DNA of 64,000 bases from Anadara kagoshimensis (taxonomy: Eukaryota; Mollusca; Bivalvia; Arcoida; Arcidae): NCBI GenBank assembly GCA_021292105.1, contig CM037874.1:7676678-7740677 (forward strand). Direction: 5' to 3'. Shown piece by piece: positions 45,711 to 56,029 of the stretch (position 1 is its first letter; each line of letters starts with the position of its first letter). Under the pieces are notes generated by a model. The model saw nothing but the letters and a program-made list of their open reading frames with translations. It had not been told where the DNA came from and did no database searches. The position numbers and the translations under genes are program-made.

Positions 45711-45924
45711 CAATATAAACTAAATTGGTGCAATCATTTTTGGTAGAAATGAATTTAGATCTACCTTTTCCAAAACTATAGGCCATAGTGAATTGACATT
45801 TCTACAGATACATCATGAAACTACCCCCAAAATTGCCTCAGATGATAATATAGCACATTACATGTGGTTCAAAACTATAGAAGGGATTGTATATAAATGA
45901 GGATCATTGAGAAGGATAATTAGA

Positions 45925-46205
45925 TACTGTAAACATATTTAATTTCGTGTGTATTTATTTTTGCGATATAGGAAATTTTGACAGGTAGTTTGGAGTTTTT
46001 GAAATATGCACTATATATAACACAGTAAGCCTAATATGATTTTCACTCTGCAATAATTTTTGTGGAAAACAATTGACTGCAAAATATGCAAAATTAAATA
46101 TGTTTACATGGTATTGTGAAATCAGTAATTAAATTTGTTTACATGGTATTGTGAAATCAGTAATTAAATTTGTTTACATGGTATTGTGAAATCAGTAATT
46201 TTTAT
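45925..46205. mobile_element. Small MITE with a triplicated right end
   Basis: ACTGTAAACATATTTAATTT at 45926 is mirrored by AAATTAAATATGTTTACATG at 46089. The right end is then repeated about every 35 bp three times (TTGTTTACATGGTATTGTGA). Confidence 0.55.
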
Positions 46206-46695
46206 AGAGTCCCAGTTGTTGTTCTCATGACTGACTTTAAACAAAGACCACAATTCAGGAATTTATCACCCCACGAAAAGGTAAGAGCCACAAAAAATGG
46301 ACACCATGAAAAAAATGAGTTTACAGTACATGTATTTGAACCTTTGAACTTATTAATTGTTTCATGGTCAAAGGTCAAGGTCAGAACAAGGTTATCAAAG
46401 TTTTTATTGCTACAATAAAAAAATTTTGCTAGCTATTATGGAATTTTCCTGTTTTATTTTACAACTTCATATGTATATTCGTTTATTACGTGAAGCAATA
46501 TAATTATATAATGTATATTCCATTTACTGCTGATTTATCAAGTTAAATTTAGACTTGCAATCTAAGGATCTCTTGTTATGGTATATAGTTGTAGTAAAAC
46601 CTGACTAAACCAAGCACCTTGAGAACTAAAGATTTGGTTTGGATTAGATATGTACTTAATTTATCATGCAATATCAATGGTATGACCTATGAAAT

Positions 46696-46856
46696 ACAGT
46701 CAAACCTGTTTATAAAGACCAACCAAGGGACCATGTAAACATGGCCTTTATATACAGATTCAAATAACATAAATAAAGAACAATTGGGATACAATTCTGG
46801 CTTTTATAAGTAGATGGTCCTTATATAGAGGTGGCCTTTAAGACAGGTTGAAGTGT
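46696..46856 (+). mobile_element. MITE (family A), copy 5
   Basis: ACAGTCAAACCTGTTTATAA at left and TTAAGACAGGTTGAAGTGT at right, with GGGATACAATTCTGGC shared with copy 1. Confidence 0.65.
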
Positions 46857-47187
46857 TCTGTAGTACTGTTAGTTTAGACAGGGCTTCAGTTTTACTCTGG
46901 TCCAAAATAATAAACATCCAAGGTACATTTAGCTTAATTTTGCTTCATTACAGTTCAGCATATACATGTCAAATATGTTTACCACTCTATCAAGTACTGA
47001 AGATCAGACTGGCCAAATCTTTGAGTCTGATCATATCAACATAACTGCTTTTTATTAAAGATAACTTGAATAGTCAAAACATAGCCTCAAAGGTCAAATG
47101 AAAGCCCAAAAAGTATCATTAGAAAACAGATTTTATAGCACTTCCAAACAATTTTTGTTTATTTTTTTATATCATTCTTTTTACAAG

Positions 47188-47976
47188 CACTGGGGGACAT
47201 TTATGAAGAAACGAAAGATTTCTGGTGGTCATCATTATGGTGAACCTGGTTCTAGTACAGAGGAGAAAGGTATTGGTCGTCCATTTTGTGACATTTCCTC
47301 CGGTGACAAAGAGGCCAATATCAAAACTGTCATGTACATGTACAAAGAAATGGACACAAACAGGAATGAAATGTCTGATGATGATCCTGGAAATGTAGAA
47401 ACAGATGAAAGAACTGGTACAGAAAGTGAAGGTCAAACTAAACAGGAACAGGAAATAGAATATCCATATTGTGATGGAGTATTTCAGTCAAAACAAGCTC
47501 TTCATAGGCATTCATCTTCCAGTGAATTTTTGTGTAATTACTGTGCTAAAATTTATCACTCCAAAAGAGGATTAACAAGACATATGAGATTCCATACAAA
47601 AACCATGTTTAAGTGTTCAATTTGTGGCAAAGAATTTTATGAGAATGTCGATTTAAACTCCCATGTACGATCTGTACACACAGGAGAATGTCCATTTACA
47701 TGTTCTTATTGTGGAAAGACATTCGCTGGGAAAAAACAATACCGAGTCCATTTAAAGATTCACGAAGGAACACAGTTAAAATATAACTGCAGTTATTGTG
47801 ATAAAGTATATAGTAAAAAACAACATCTTGAAGGTCACATCAACACATACCATCTAAAAATCAGACCTTTCTCTTGTCATTATTGTTTGAAGACATTTGC
47901 CGACAAATCAAATTTGAATAAGCATCTGTCACATTGCTCGTTTGAAAAAAATATGAAAGCTTTTAATGATTTATAA
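47188..47976 (+). CDS. Alternative 3' exon 6: C2H2 cassette with five good fingers
   Basis: 262 residues from acceptor ATTCTTTTTACAAG|CAC to TAA, phase 0 with the BTB exon (HWGTFMKKRK...). Residues 1-90 are low in complexity and acidic. A broken finger (YPYCDGVF, first Cys absent) leads into CNYC, CSIC, CSYC, CSYC and CHYC fingers, the last ending HLSHC. One TGECPF linker resembles the classical TGEKP type. An in-exon ATG at codon 6 exists, but upstream codons in the intron read through the pyrimidine tract, so the splice start is preferred. AATAAA occurs about 620 bp after the stop (48597). Confidence 0.85.
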   Translation, partial: HWGTFMKKRKISGGHHYGEPGSSTEEKGIGRPFCDISSGDKEANIKTVMYMYKEMDTNRNEMSDDDPGNVETDERTGTESEGQTKQEQEIEYPYCDGVFQSKQALHRHSSSSEFLCNYCAKIYHSKRGLTRHMRFHTKTMFKCSICGKEFYENVDLNSHVRSVHTGECPFTCSYCGKTFAGKKQYRVHLKIHEGTQLKYNCSYCDKVYSKKQHLEGHINTYHLKIRPFSCHYCLKTFADKSNLNKHLSHCSFEKNMKAFNDL

Positions 47977-48066
47977 GAAGTTATATCAGTTAAAAGTAAA
48001 ATGCTTGTATTCTGAGTGAATGAAAATTACCATAGTTACCTTAATACCTATTGTGAAAATATATAC

Positions 48067-48330
48067 ATGTACATGTTTACCGGTATTTAGATAATATCAT
48101 GGACAGAAATAAGGGCGCAGGGTGTTCCTGACCCCCGAAATCTCTCCTCTGGTTCCACCACTAAATACCGGTAAACATGTATATACATATGAATGCTAGA
48201 AAGGGTGGGGTTGAAGAGCTAGCACTTGCTCAAATTGCAGGATTTTCTGCTACCTTTCAAATATTTTCTGGGGGAGCATGCCCCAGACCCCTACTCGTCA
48301 TCCCCACCCTTTCTAACATTCATATGTCTG
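48067..48330. repeat. Two adjacent inverted repeats
   Basis: TACATGTTTACCGGTATTTA (about 48069) pairs with TAAATACCGGTAAACATGTA (48162). ATGAATGCTAGAAAGGGTGG (48189) pairs with CCCACCCTTTCTAACATTCAT (48303 region). Looks like a nested fold-back insertion. Confidence 0.7.
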
Positions 48331-48504
48331 CCACTGTTTATTGCATAATTTGTCCCAAAGGTCCAGTCTGAATGCTTTAATTTTAAAAAAAGATTACCGG
48401 TAAATGCTGAAATCTTTTTTTTATTTTGCCTTTTTGAGACTAGGTGGGGTATCTTTGAAATGAATATAAATAGTTAGTGAACTTTAATCCTGTTGTAGGG
48501 CAAA

Positions 48505-48610
48505 GTACAAAGGAAGATATATAAGGAAAGACTAAGATAAATTTTGATGAAGAGTGACAACTTGGTATAAGTGGAATATTCTTGACTTAAACATGTAAAT
48601 AAAGTTGATT
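48505..48610 (+). mobile_element. SINE tail fragment
   Basis: ACTTGGTATAAGTGGAATAT + TCTTGACTTAAACATGTAAA matches the shared tail. Confidence 0.4.
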
Positions 48611-49019
48611 GTAAATCGGTTTGAAAAAAATTTGTAAACCATTGGTTCTTCTAGCGGTAGTTGAGTAGTATAAGAGTTTAAACTTTGACCTAGCATGATA
48701 ATGAGGCATATTAGTAACTTATTTGGTTCATTTGAAATATTAGTATGTAACTCTATGATTATATACATGTACATGCATTTTCAGTCTTTAGAATGCTTTG
48801 TGAGTTTGATTTATCAGAAATTGGACTTTATTGGTCATCTAACCTAACTTAGTTTTTAAACTATGTTTTTTGAATGATCAGAGGCCATGCGTCATTGTTC
48901 TTGTATAGTTTTACAAGCTACACTAGGTTAAGATTGAACTGTATACAGTTATAGAGTCTAGTTAAAAAACAAACTACTGTAATATGAGTGATATGAGCTT
49001 GTATGCCACAAATTAGTTT

Positions 49020-49215
49020 TGTTTTTGGACAACTTTGATATGCAACAAGTTAAACCTTTTTTTTTGGACAACTTTGATATGCAACAAGTTAAACCTTTTG
49101 TTTTTGGACAACTTTGATGTGCCACAAGTTCAATCTTTTTGTTTTTGGACAACTTTAATATGCCACAAGTTAAACCTTTTGTTTTTTGACAATTTTGATA
49201 TGCCACAAGTTGAAC
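49020..49215. repeat. 40-bp minisatellite, five copies
   Basis: Unit TTTTTGGACAACTTTGATAT + GCMACAAGTTAAACC; starts at 49027, 49066, 49106, 49147 and 49187. Confidence 0.9.
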
Positions 49216-49614
49216 AGAAAGTAGTTTCTATATATGAATTATTACAATGTCTAGTATTGTTTGTTTGATGTATTTTTTTTTTTTTTTTTGATACTGGTAT
49301 GTACACAATGTTTTATATAGATAAGTGTATTTGTTGAATATTTAATGCTATAGTAGAACCTTAATAAACTGGAGTATAAACAAGATTTTGGAAATGGCAA
49401 TTCTCATGGATTTGCGAATTAATTGTTGACATTGCAAGTGAGTCAAACTACTCGGACACTTAATAGCAACATGTAACATTCATGCTTTCTGGCACTTTAT
49501 TTGTTATTGTTATAACTACATGAATATTGAAAGAGACTGTTTCTATCAATGCCATTAGATTGTGAACAACCTTTACTTGCAATGTTTTTGTTTTCTGCAC
49601 TTGGCTAATGATAT

Positions 49615-50640
49615 TTACAATTAGTATGAATGCCATCGATCACTTCAGCGATGTCAGTTGCGTTATGAAAACATGTATGATGCAATTTGTTTGGCTGTTC
49701 CATTGATTGGACATACATGTATGATGCCATTTGTTTGGATGTTCCATTGATTGGATACACTTTAATGGTGCCACTTTTTGGCTGTTTCATTGATTGGACA
49801 TACATTGATGATGCCATTTGAATAGCTGTTCCATTGATTGTACATAAATGTTAAGTGCCATTTGTTTGAATGTTCTATTGATTGGACAAACATGTATGAT
49901 GCAATTTTTTTGGATGTTCCATTGATTGGACATACATGTATGATGCCATTTGTTTGGCTGTTCCATCGATTGGACATACATGGATGATGCCATTTGTTGG
50001 CTGTTCTATTGATTGTACTTACATGTATGATGCCATTTGTTTGGATGCTCTATTGATTGGACATACATTTATGATGCCATTTGTTTTACTGTTCCATTGA
50101 TTGAACATACATGTATGATGCCATTTGTATGGCTGTTCCATTGATTGGACATACATGTATGATGCCATTTGTATGACTGTTCCATTGATTGGACATACAT
50201 GGATGATGCCATTTGTGTTTCACTGATTGTACAGTATTGAATGTTAATGATGCCATTTGTTTGGTTGTTCCATTGATTGGACATACATGTATGATGCCAT
50301 TTGTATGGCTGTTCCATTGATTGGACATACATGTATGATGCCATTTGTATGACTGTTCCATTGATTGGACATACATGGATGATGCCATTTGTGTTTCACT
50401 GATTGTACATAAATGTTAATGATGCCATTTTTTTGGTTGTTCCATTGATTGGACATACATGTATGATGTCATTTGTTTGGATGTTCCATTGATTGGATAT
50501 ATTTAATGATGCCATTTTTGGCTTGGTTCATTGATTGGACATACATTGATGATGTCATTTGTTTGGCTGTTCCATTGATTGTACATATATATATGGTGCC
50601 ATTTGTTTGGCTGTTTCATTGAATATACACATGTCCTAAG
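49615..50640. repeat. 44-bp minisatellite, about 23 copies with higher-order structure
   Basis: Unit GATGCCATTTGTTTGGCTGT + TCCATTGATTGGACATACAT. A larger block (about 50085-50250) recurs at about 50265-50430 with the same odd member (GTGTTTCACTGATTGTAC), showing a segmental duplication inside the array. Confidence 0.9.
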
Positions 50641-50934
50641 CAACAGCAATTTGAATTTGATTTTGTTTGAGGATTGAAAAAGCAAAATAATATAATCATT
50701 AAACTTAAGCTGCCATGCAAAGCAAATTAAATCATAAAATGCATTAGAGCATTGTTTAGTTTGCTTTCCATTGCCGTTTTAGTTATATCACTATGAATGC
50801 CTTTTCTAAGCCGTTGAAAGTTATAAAAATTGCCATCTTTAATTAAACTGTAGTATGTAAAATATACATGGCTTACAAAAATAAATTGATCATCAAACAA
50901 TGATTATATATTTTATTTATTTAGAACAAGTTCT

Positions 50935-51230
50935 GAAATGTATCTTAGTTATCAGGCTTAGTTATCAAGACCCTCAAAAAGTGTTATGGTCATCATCACA
51001 ATATTGCTGATAAGTATGATGTCTCTGTATCCCAAATTATCCTGGATTTACATGCATTGACGTCCATGATAACTCCATGTTCATTTCATTCTCAATTTTG
51101 AGTACACATGTATTGGGTGTAGCTAGCTAAACAGGAGGTGCTTACCCATGCAGAACCTAATTTCCTTGGTGAAACTCAGAAAGTTGAGGCATTTAACTCC
51201 CTTTGCTTTGGGATTTTGATTAAGACGGAT
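50935..51230 (+). repeat. Dispersed repeat, copy related to 55195-55400
   Basis: Shares GATAAGTATGATGTCTCTGT, CTCAATTTTGAGTACA and GGGTGTAGCTAGCTAAACAG with the block upstream of RAD1. Class unknown. Confidence 0.55.
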
Positions 51231-52173
51231 TGGCATGTTTTGTTTTGGATAATTATATATAACAATACCCCATTACTAGGATGATGTTAGATGTGCAGTG
51301 TGGCAAATTTAAGAACCATGACTACTAACAATTAGTGTATTGTTAATGTATTTAAATTCTGCATCTTTTATCTATGACCTTGCAAAAGTAACCAAAAGTA
51401 GGTCACATGGTTACATGATTGTTGAATCAAAAATAGAAGAAATGAATTTTTACTTTAGTAACAGCCAATTTAACCAAGAACACTACACAATACATGTAAA
51501 GAAAAGAACGTAAAGAAGTCACTGATTATAGAACACCAGACTTTGGATAAGCACAAGTTGAGTTAATACCCAGTGGAGTGGAACTTCAAATATATATATA
51601 TATATATTGAAGGTGGTTACTTCACAATAGAAGACAAAAACATTGTTCTGAATTATAGCTAAATTTCATAAACAATGGGCGCCATCAATGTATCGGATGA
51701 CACCCACAAACTGAATTCAGAAATTGTTGTACTTCTACTTCTGTGGAATGTCAGACAAGTAACAAGATGTTAAAGCAAAAGTAACATGATTATTTTAATT
51801 TCATATAATTTACTTTCTTTGCAAGATGTGTCACAGTGAAATTAAAAGTAAACAAATACAATTAAATGTCACTTCTTGTGACATGCAGTATAACATGGGT
51901 GAATTTCAATAAACACAATGATCGAACCAGTATTTATGACTAAATGTATCAACACAATCCATGGTCATTTTTTATAAGTAAGGACAGTGTCCTAAATTAG
52001 GCCATATTTCTAACCAGCTGAATATCAAAACTTTAATGTTTTTAATAAGAATGTACAAAATACTTTTGTATTACAGGTTACAAGTTTGGACCTTCACACT
52101 AGCTTAAATTTCAAACCCAGGGTATCAGGAGACATTTAAAATTAAAATGAACTAGATTTTATTTATTTTGTAG
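51231..52173. other. Intronic stretch without supported genes
   Basis: A (TA)n tract at about 51592-51606; nothing else supported before the last cassette. Confidence 0.5.
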
Positions 52174-52790
52174 ACAACACTGAAGCCTAAAGAAAAAGGA
52201 AAGGGCAAGAAAAGATACTTATGTACGGTGTGTACATATTCAACTTTGTGCTGTAGTAATTTGAAAAGACATATGAAAACACACCAACCTAAAGTCAAAT
52301 ATGAAGAACAGGACCAGTTTGTGTGTGATCAGTGTGGTAAACAGTTTGTGAGCCGCTATGGTTTAAATCTACATAATAGAACTATTCACAAAAAAACTTT
52401 TAAATTTGTTTGTGAGACTTGTGGAAAAGGTTTCAATCAGAAATTTCAGTTCACTAATCACTGCAGGAAGCATATCAGATTAACCATCAAATTCTGTCCG
52501 ATTTGTAAAGAGAAATGCTCTTCCCATGATTCATTAATAGAACATTTTGAGTCGTGTCATCAAAAAACTGATTTGGATCCCGACCAAGAACAATTTAGAT
52601 GTAAATTTTGTCTGACACTCTGTGCGTCAAAAAAGCCCTTTATAGTCATGTGAAGGGTAAACATGAGCCGCCAACGTACTTTTGTAAACACTGTGACAGT
52701 AAATACCGATGGAGGTCATCACTTAAAGCTCATTTAAAATTTGCACATAACTTACAAAATCTACCATACAACATTGATGTTGCATCGTAG
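52174..52790 (+). CDS. Alternative 3' exon 7: six-finger C2H2 cassette with one frame break
   Basis: Acceptor TTTATTTTGTAG|ACA gives phase 0 with the BTB exon (TTLKPKEKGKGKK...). Fingers: CTVC, CDQC, CETC, CPIC in frame. The fifth starts CKFC and then slips: the frame as read ends in TGA at 52651-52653. The other frame continues the same finger (SDTLCVKKALYSHVKGKH) and a sixth (CKHC...H-x4-H) to TAG at 52788-52790. One base is missing near 52608-52616. Either this copy is newly damaged (product of 159 residues with four fingers) or the base was lost in sequencing or assembly. The rest looks constrained, so the break is recent or an artefact. Confidence 0.75.
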
Positions 52791-53064
52791 TTCATCCAGA
52801 GTCGTCCATGGAATTGCCAAGAACAATTAGGTGTTTTATGACATTTTGGAAATCTTGTATTACACAAGGAAATGATTTCTTGACCATGTGAGATCATCGG
52901 TACTCAATGATTTACATGTTATAACATATTTTGGAAAAATTGTCTGTTTAAAAGCTTGAGAATACTGCCCATTTTTAACACCAAATTAAGCAAATCAACA
53001 GTCCTGATGTCAACTTGCAAGTTTTTGTGTTGTTTTGTATGTTTTTAGAAAGAAATGTTAAAGT

Positions 53065-53437
53065 ACAGTAAAACCTGGCTTCATTGCCATCATTTGTTCA
53101 GTCAGATTTTGGTTCTGTCAAGAGGATTGGCAACAACTCCAGGGAGATCGACATAAAGAACAGTATGAAATAGACTATTGGAGGTCATAATACTGTTGTG
53201 ATAAGCCAGATGGCAAAGTTATCTTAGGAGCATTATAATGAGTTTTTACTGTATAACAGTTTCATTGTATTATTGCCACCATTTGTTCAGGCCAATTCTG
53301 TTGCTATAAAGAGGTTTGACAACAATTCCAGGAAGACATTATAAAAAAATCTGAAGAAAATACTTTTTGGTGTTTAGATTGTTGTGATAAGTGTAGTGGC
53401 AAAGATATCTATGGACATTGTAATGAGGTTTTACTGT
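53065..53437. mobile_element. Two head-to-tail copies of a small MITE
   Basis: Copy 1 (53065-53252) begins ACAGTAAAACCTGG and ends GTTTTTACTGT. Copy 2 (53255-53437) starts ACAGTTTCATTG and ends GGTTTTACTGT. Both share ATTGCCA(T/C)CATTTGTTCAG and TTGTGATAAG. Confidence 0.7.
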
Positions 53438-54534
53438 GTTTTTAGTTCCATTGTATATTTACTAGAATTTGTATATATCATGATTGATAATTGTTATATG
53501 TACAATGTACATGGATTAAAACTTTTTTCATTATTTTAAGCTTTTTATTTTTGTTTGAATCTATAGTCAATAACTATGAATAATTTTAATTGGGGTTGTG
53601 TATTTATAAGCATCATTTTTATTCAGCAATTATATGTACCAGTATGTACCAGTTTGATTAAACTTTATAGATGAACATCTCCAATCAAACTAGAGAAACT
53701 GCATTCTAATATTATCTGGAGTTTTTCCTAATAAGGTTGATAGGTCTAAGTGGTACCGCGGTAGGTAAAGGAACCCCAGAGAACCGGTAGGTAAAGGAAC
53801 CCCAGAGAACTACCAAGACTTAGACCTTTATATGAAGAGATTTACATTCAATATATCAAACATCTTCATTAATTCACTATGCATGTATCTTTCTGTGTGA
53901 TTAGCTTAATAATTTATTTTTAACATTTCATGTAATTAAAGATGGCACTATATCATTCTCAGCAATATAGTATATTGGTGATCTTTTAGTTTACTTTTAC
54001 AAGCATTAAAGTATACAAATTGAGTCCCAACTGTGGTTATTTGTTTTATTTTGATTTGTCCCCAACACTTGGTGTACGTGGACTGCTCTTGCGGTTGGTT
54101 GTATTCTGTTTTACATCACATCAGTAATTTTTTCCAATTGTTTCCAGTAACTTGTACACTTGGTTCCACTGGTGTCCCAAAGGACACCATAACATTTATG
54201 CAGAAATAAATCAAGAAATTGCTAGCTATTGGTGAAATTGCAAAAATTTATACCAATACATGTACAATGAGCTGATAGTAATGTACATGTATTGTGTAGC
54301 GAGGATTGTCTATGAAATGACAGCGACCTCTGTTGATTGACACAGATTGGAATTATGGCAGGATGTAATATACTGGACACCAAAGGACCTAGAAATCATA
54401 AGTTCAAAGTGCTAGCTTATAGATCACTGTGACAAAGTCTCTGTAGACACAGATCATAATTATGTAGAGCAGTGAACAAAGTGTCCAACAGAAAGTTATG
54501 TACTGGACACCACATGACCTAGAAATCATAGGTC

Positions 54535-54740
54535 TAAAGGGTCAGCTTATCAATCACTGCAACTTGGTTGGAATCCCACTTAGGGACATCTTAGTGTGAG
54601 AAAGTTTTGTTGGTTCACTTGCCAAAGATCATTGGTTTCCTTCAGGTACTGCAGTAATTCTTATACCAGCCCAGAACTTGGACCATCTTTATAAAAGTGA
54701 AATAATTTTGACTGGGCATAAAACTCCATTTCTCCACTTC
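54535..54740 (+). mobile_element. SINE
   Basis: GGGTCAGCTTATCAATCACT and TTGGTTGGAATCCC form a worn tRNA-like head. TTCACTTGCCAAAGATCATT and the tail TATAAAAGTGAAATAATTTT + GACTGGGCATAAAACTCCAT follow. Part of its head is duplicated upstream (54370-54440). Confidence 0.55.
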
Positions 54741-55194
54741 TGTTAATGACACATAGTACTTGATTAAGGCTCTTCGAAGTACCGGTACTAGTGACTTTAA
54801 TGTCTTATTCCAAATGTAAATTATCACTAACGCCACATTATCTACCCATATTAAGTCTTTGGTCAGATCCAGCCAGTTTTGTTGAGAGTTGAGTAATGGT
54901 GTCCTTGAAAGCAACTGCTTTCCCTAAGATTATTGAAAAACTATCTGACATATCCAGTTTTGATTCCAAAATGGAATGCACTTTTGTGTATTGAATATAT
55001 TATCAAGTGACAAACAGGCTTAGTTAACCTCTTCAATGAAAGCTGGAGATGGTAAGTTATTTGATTTACATTATTAGCTATGATTCTGGTCCATAAGACT
55101 AGAGATGGTATACCATTTGGTCCATCAAACAATTTTTCAAAACCTTCTTAGTTAATAAGCTAATATTTGTAACCTTCATTGTTCTGAATTTCAC

Positions 55195-55690
55195 TGTTAG
55201 ATTGCAAACCTAGGCTTTTCAGGGCCCTCACAGTCCTGTTGATAAGTTTGATGTCTCTGTGTCCAGGATTGCTCTGGATATATTTGATGAGCAATAGTTC
55301 CATGTTTCTTTCACTCAATTTTGATTACATATGTGGCGGGTGTAGCTATAGCTAAACAGAAAGTGTTTACCCTTCCAGAGCACCTGGCATCACTTCTCTA
55401 GTGGAAGTTCACATGTTTAACCTAAATTGTCAGTTTCAAAGTTCTTACATTTTTTGTACTTTGCTTCTAGATTGTTTTTGATTGCAGTCCTTTAAAGTTC
55501 TATAATTTTAATGCAGACAATACTTAATAAATAAAAAAAAACAAACATACTATCCAGGTACCAATCACAATCCAAAAGCAAAGTAAAAACTTTGAAACTG
55601 ACAAATTAGGAACTTCAACCAGGGAAGTGCAGGTGCTCCAGAAAGATAAGCACCTCCTTTTTAGCTAGCCACACCCACCACATGTAAACC
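55195..55690. repeat. Dispersed repeat ending in a large inverted repeat, upstream of RAD1
   Basis: Left arm GGTGTAGCTATAGCTAAACA...CCAGAGCACCTG (55336-55387) and AACTTTGAAACTGACAAATT-type words pair with the right arm at 55585-55683 (CAGGTGCTCCAGAAAG, TAGCTAGCCACACCC). The loop is about 150 bp. Related to 50935-51230 and 61917-61960. Confidence 0.6.
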
Positions 55691-55850
55691 TTTAAAATAA
55701 ATTACTAAAAAAGCTTGTTAATTCATTAGGATTGTCAAAAGTTATAATCGCTGTTTGTTAAACGGAGTGTCAAATTTAATGTTTGGCATCGAATCACTAT
55801 AAAAGTTATCCAAGCAGGGAAGGCATTACATGCAAGAACAAGAAGATTTA

Positions 55851-55864
55851 CAAGATGGCGGGAA
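55851..55864 (+). promoter_or_regulatory. Overlapping YY1-like and E2F-like word at RAD1 start
   Basis: CAAGATGGCGGGAA joins a YY1-type core (AAGATGGCGG) to an E2F-type core (GGCGGGAA), 55 bp before the RAD1 start codon. E2F control would suit a replication-checkpoint gene; inference. Confidence 0.4.
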
Positions 55865-55899
55865 TCGAACCAAATTTGAAGTCGAATAATGTATTGTAA
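55855..55899 (+). other. Upstream open frame before RAD1
   Basis: ATG inside AAGATGGCG opens a 14-codon frame ending TAA at 55897-55899, 19 bp before the RAD1 ATG. Whether it is in the leader depends on the transcription start. Confidence 0.35.
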
Positions 55900-55918
55900 T
55901 CAACGATAAAATCACTAA

Positions 55919-56029
55919 ATGGCGCTGTCAACGCAGCAATCAGATTCAGACAGACAATATGTTATGCTTGCGAAGATTGACAATGCAAGAAATGTGTCTC
56001 ATATCTTGAAAGCAATCCATTTCAAAGAG
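55919..56029 (+). CDS. RAD1: RAD1 exon 1
   Basis: 37 codons ending FKE|, donor GTGAGT, phase 0. Confidence 0.9.

Noticed and set aside
49615-50685. Minus-strand frames rich in MSNQWN
   Set aside because: By-products of the 44-bp minisatellite.
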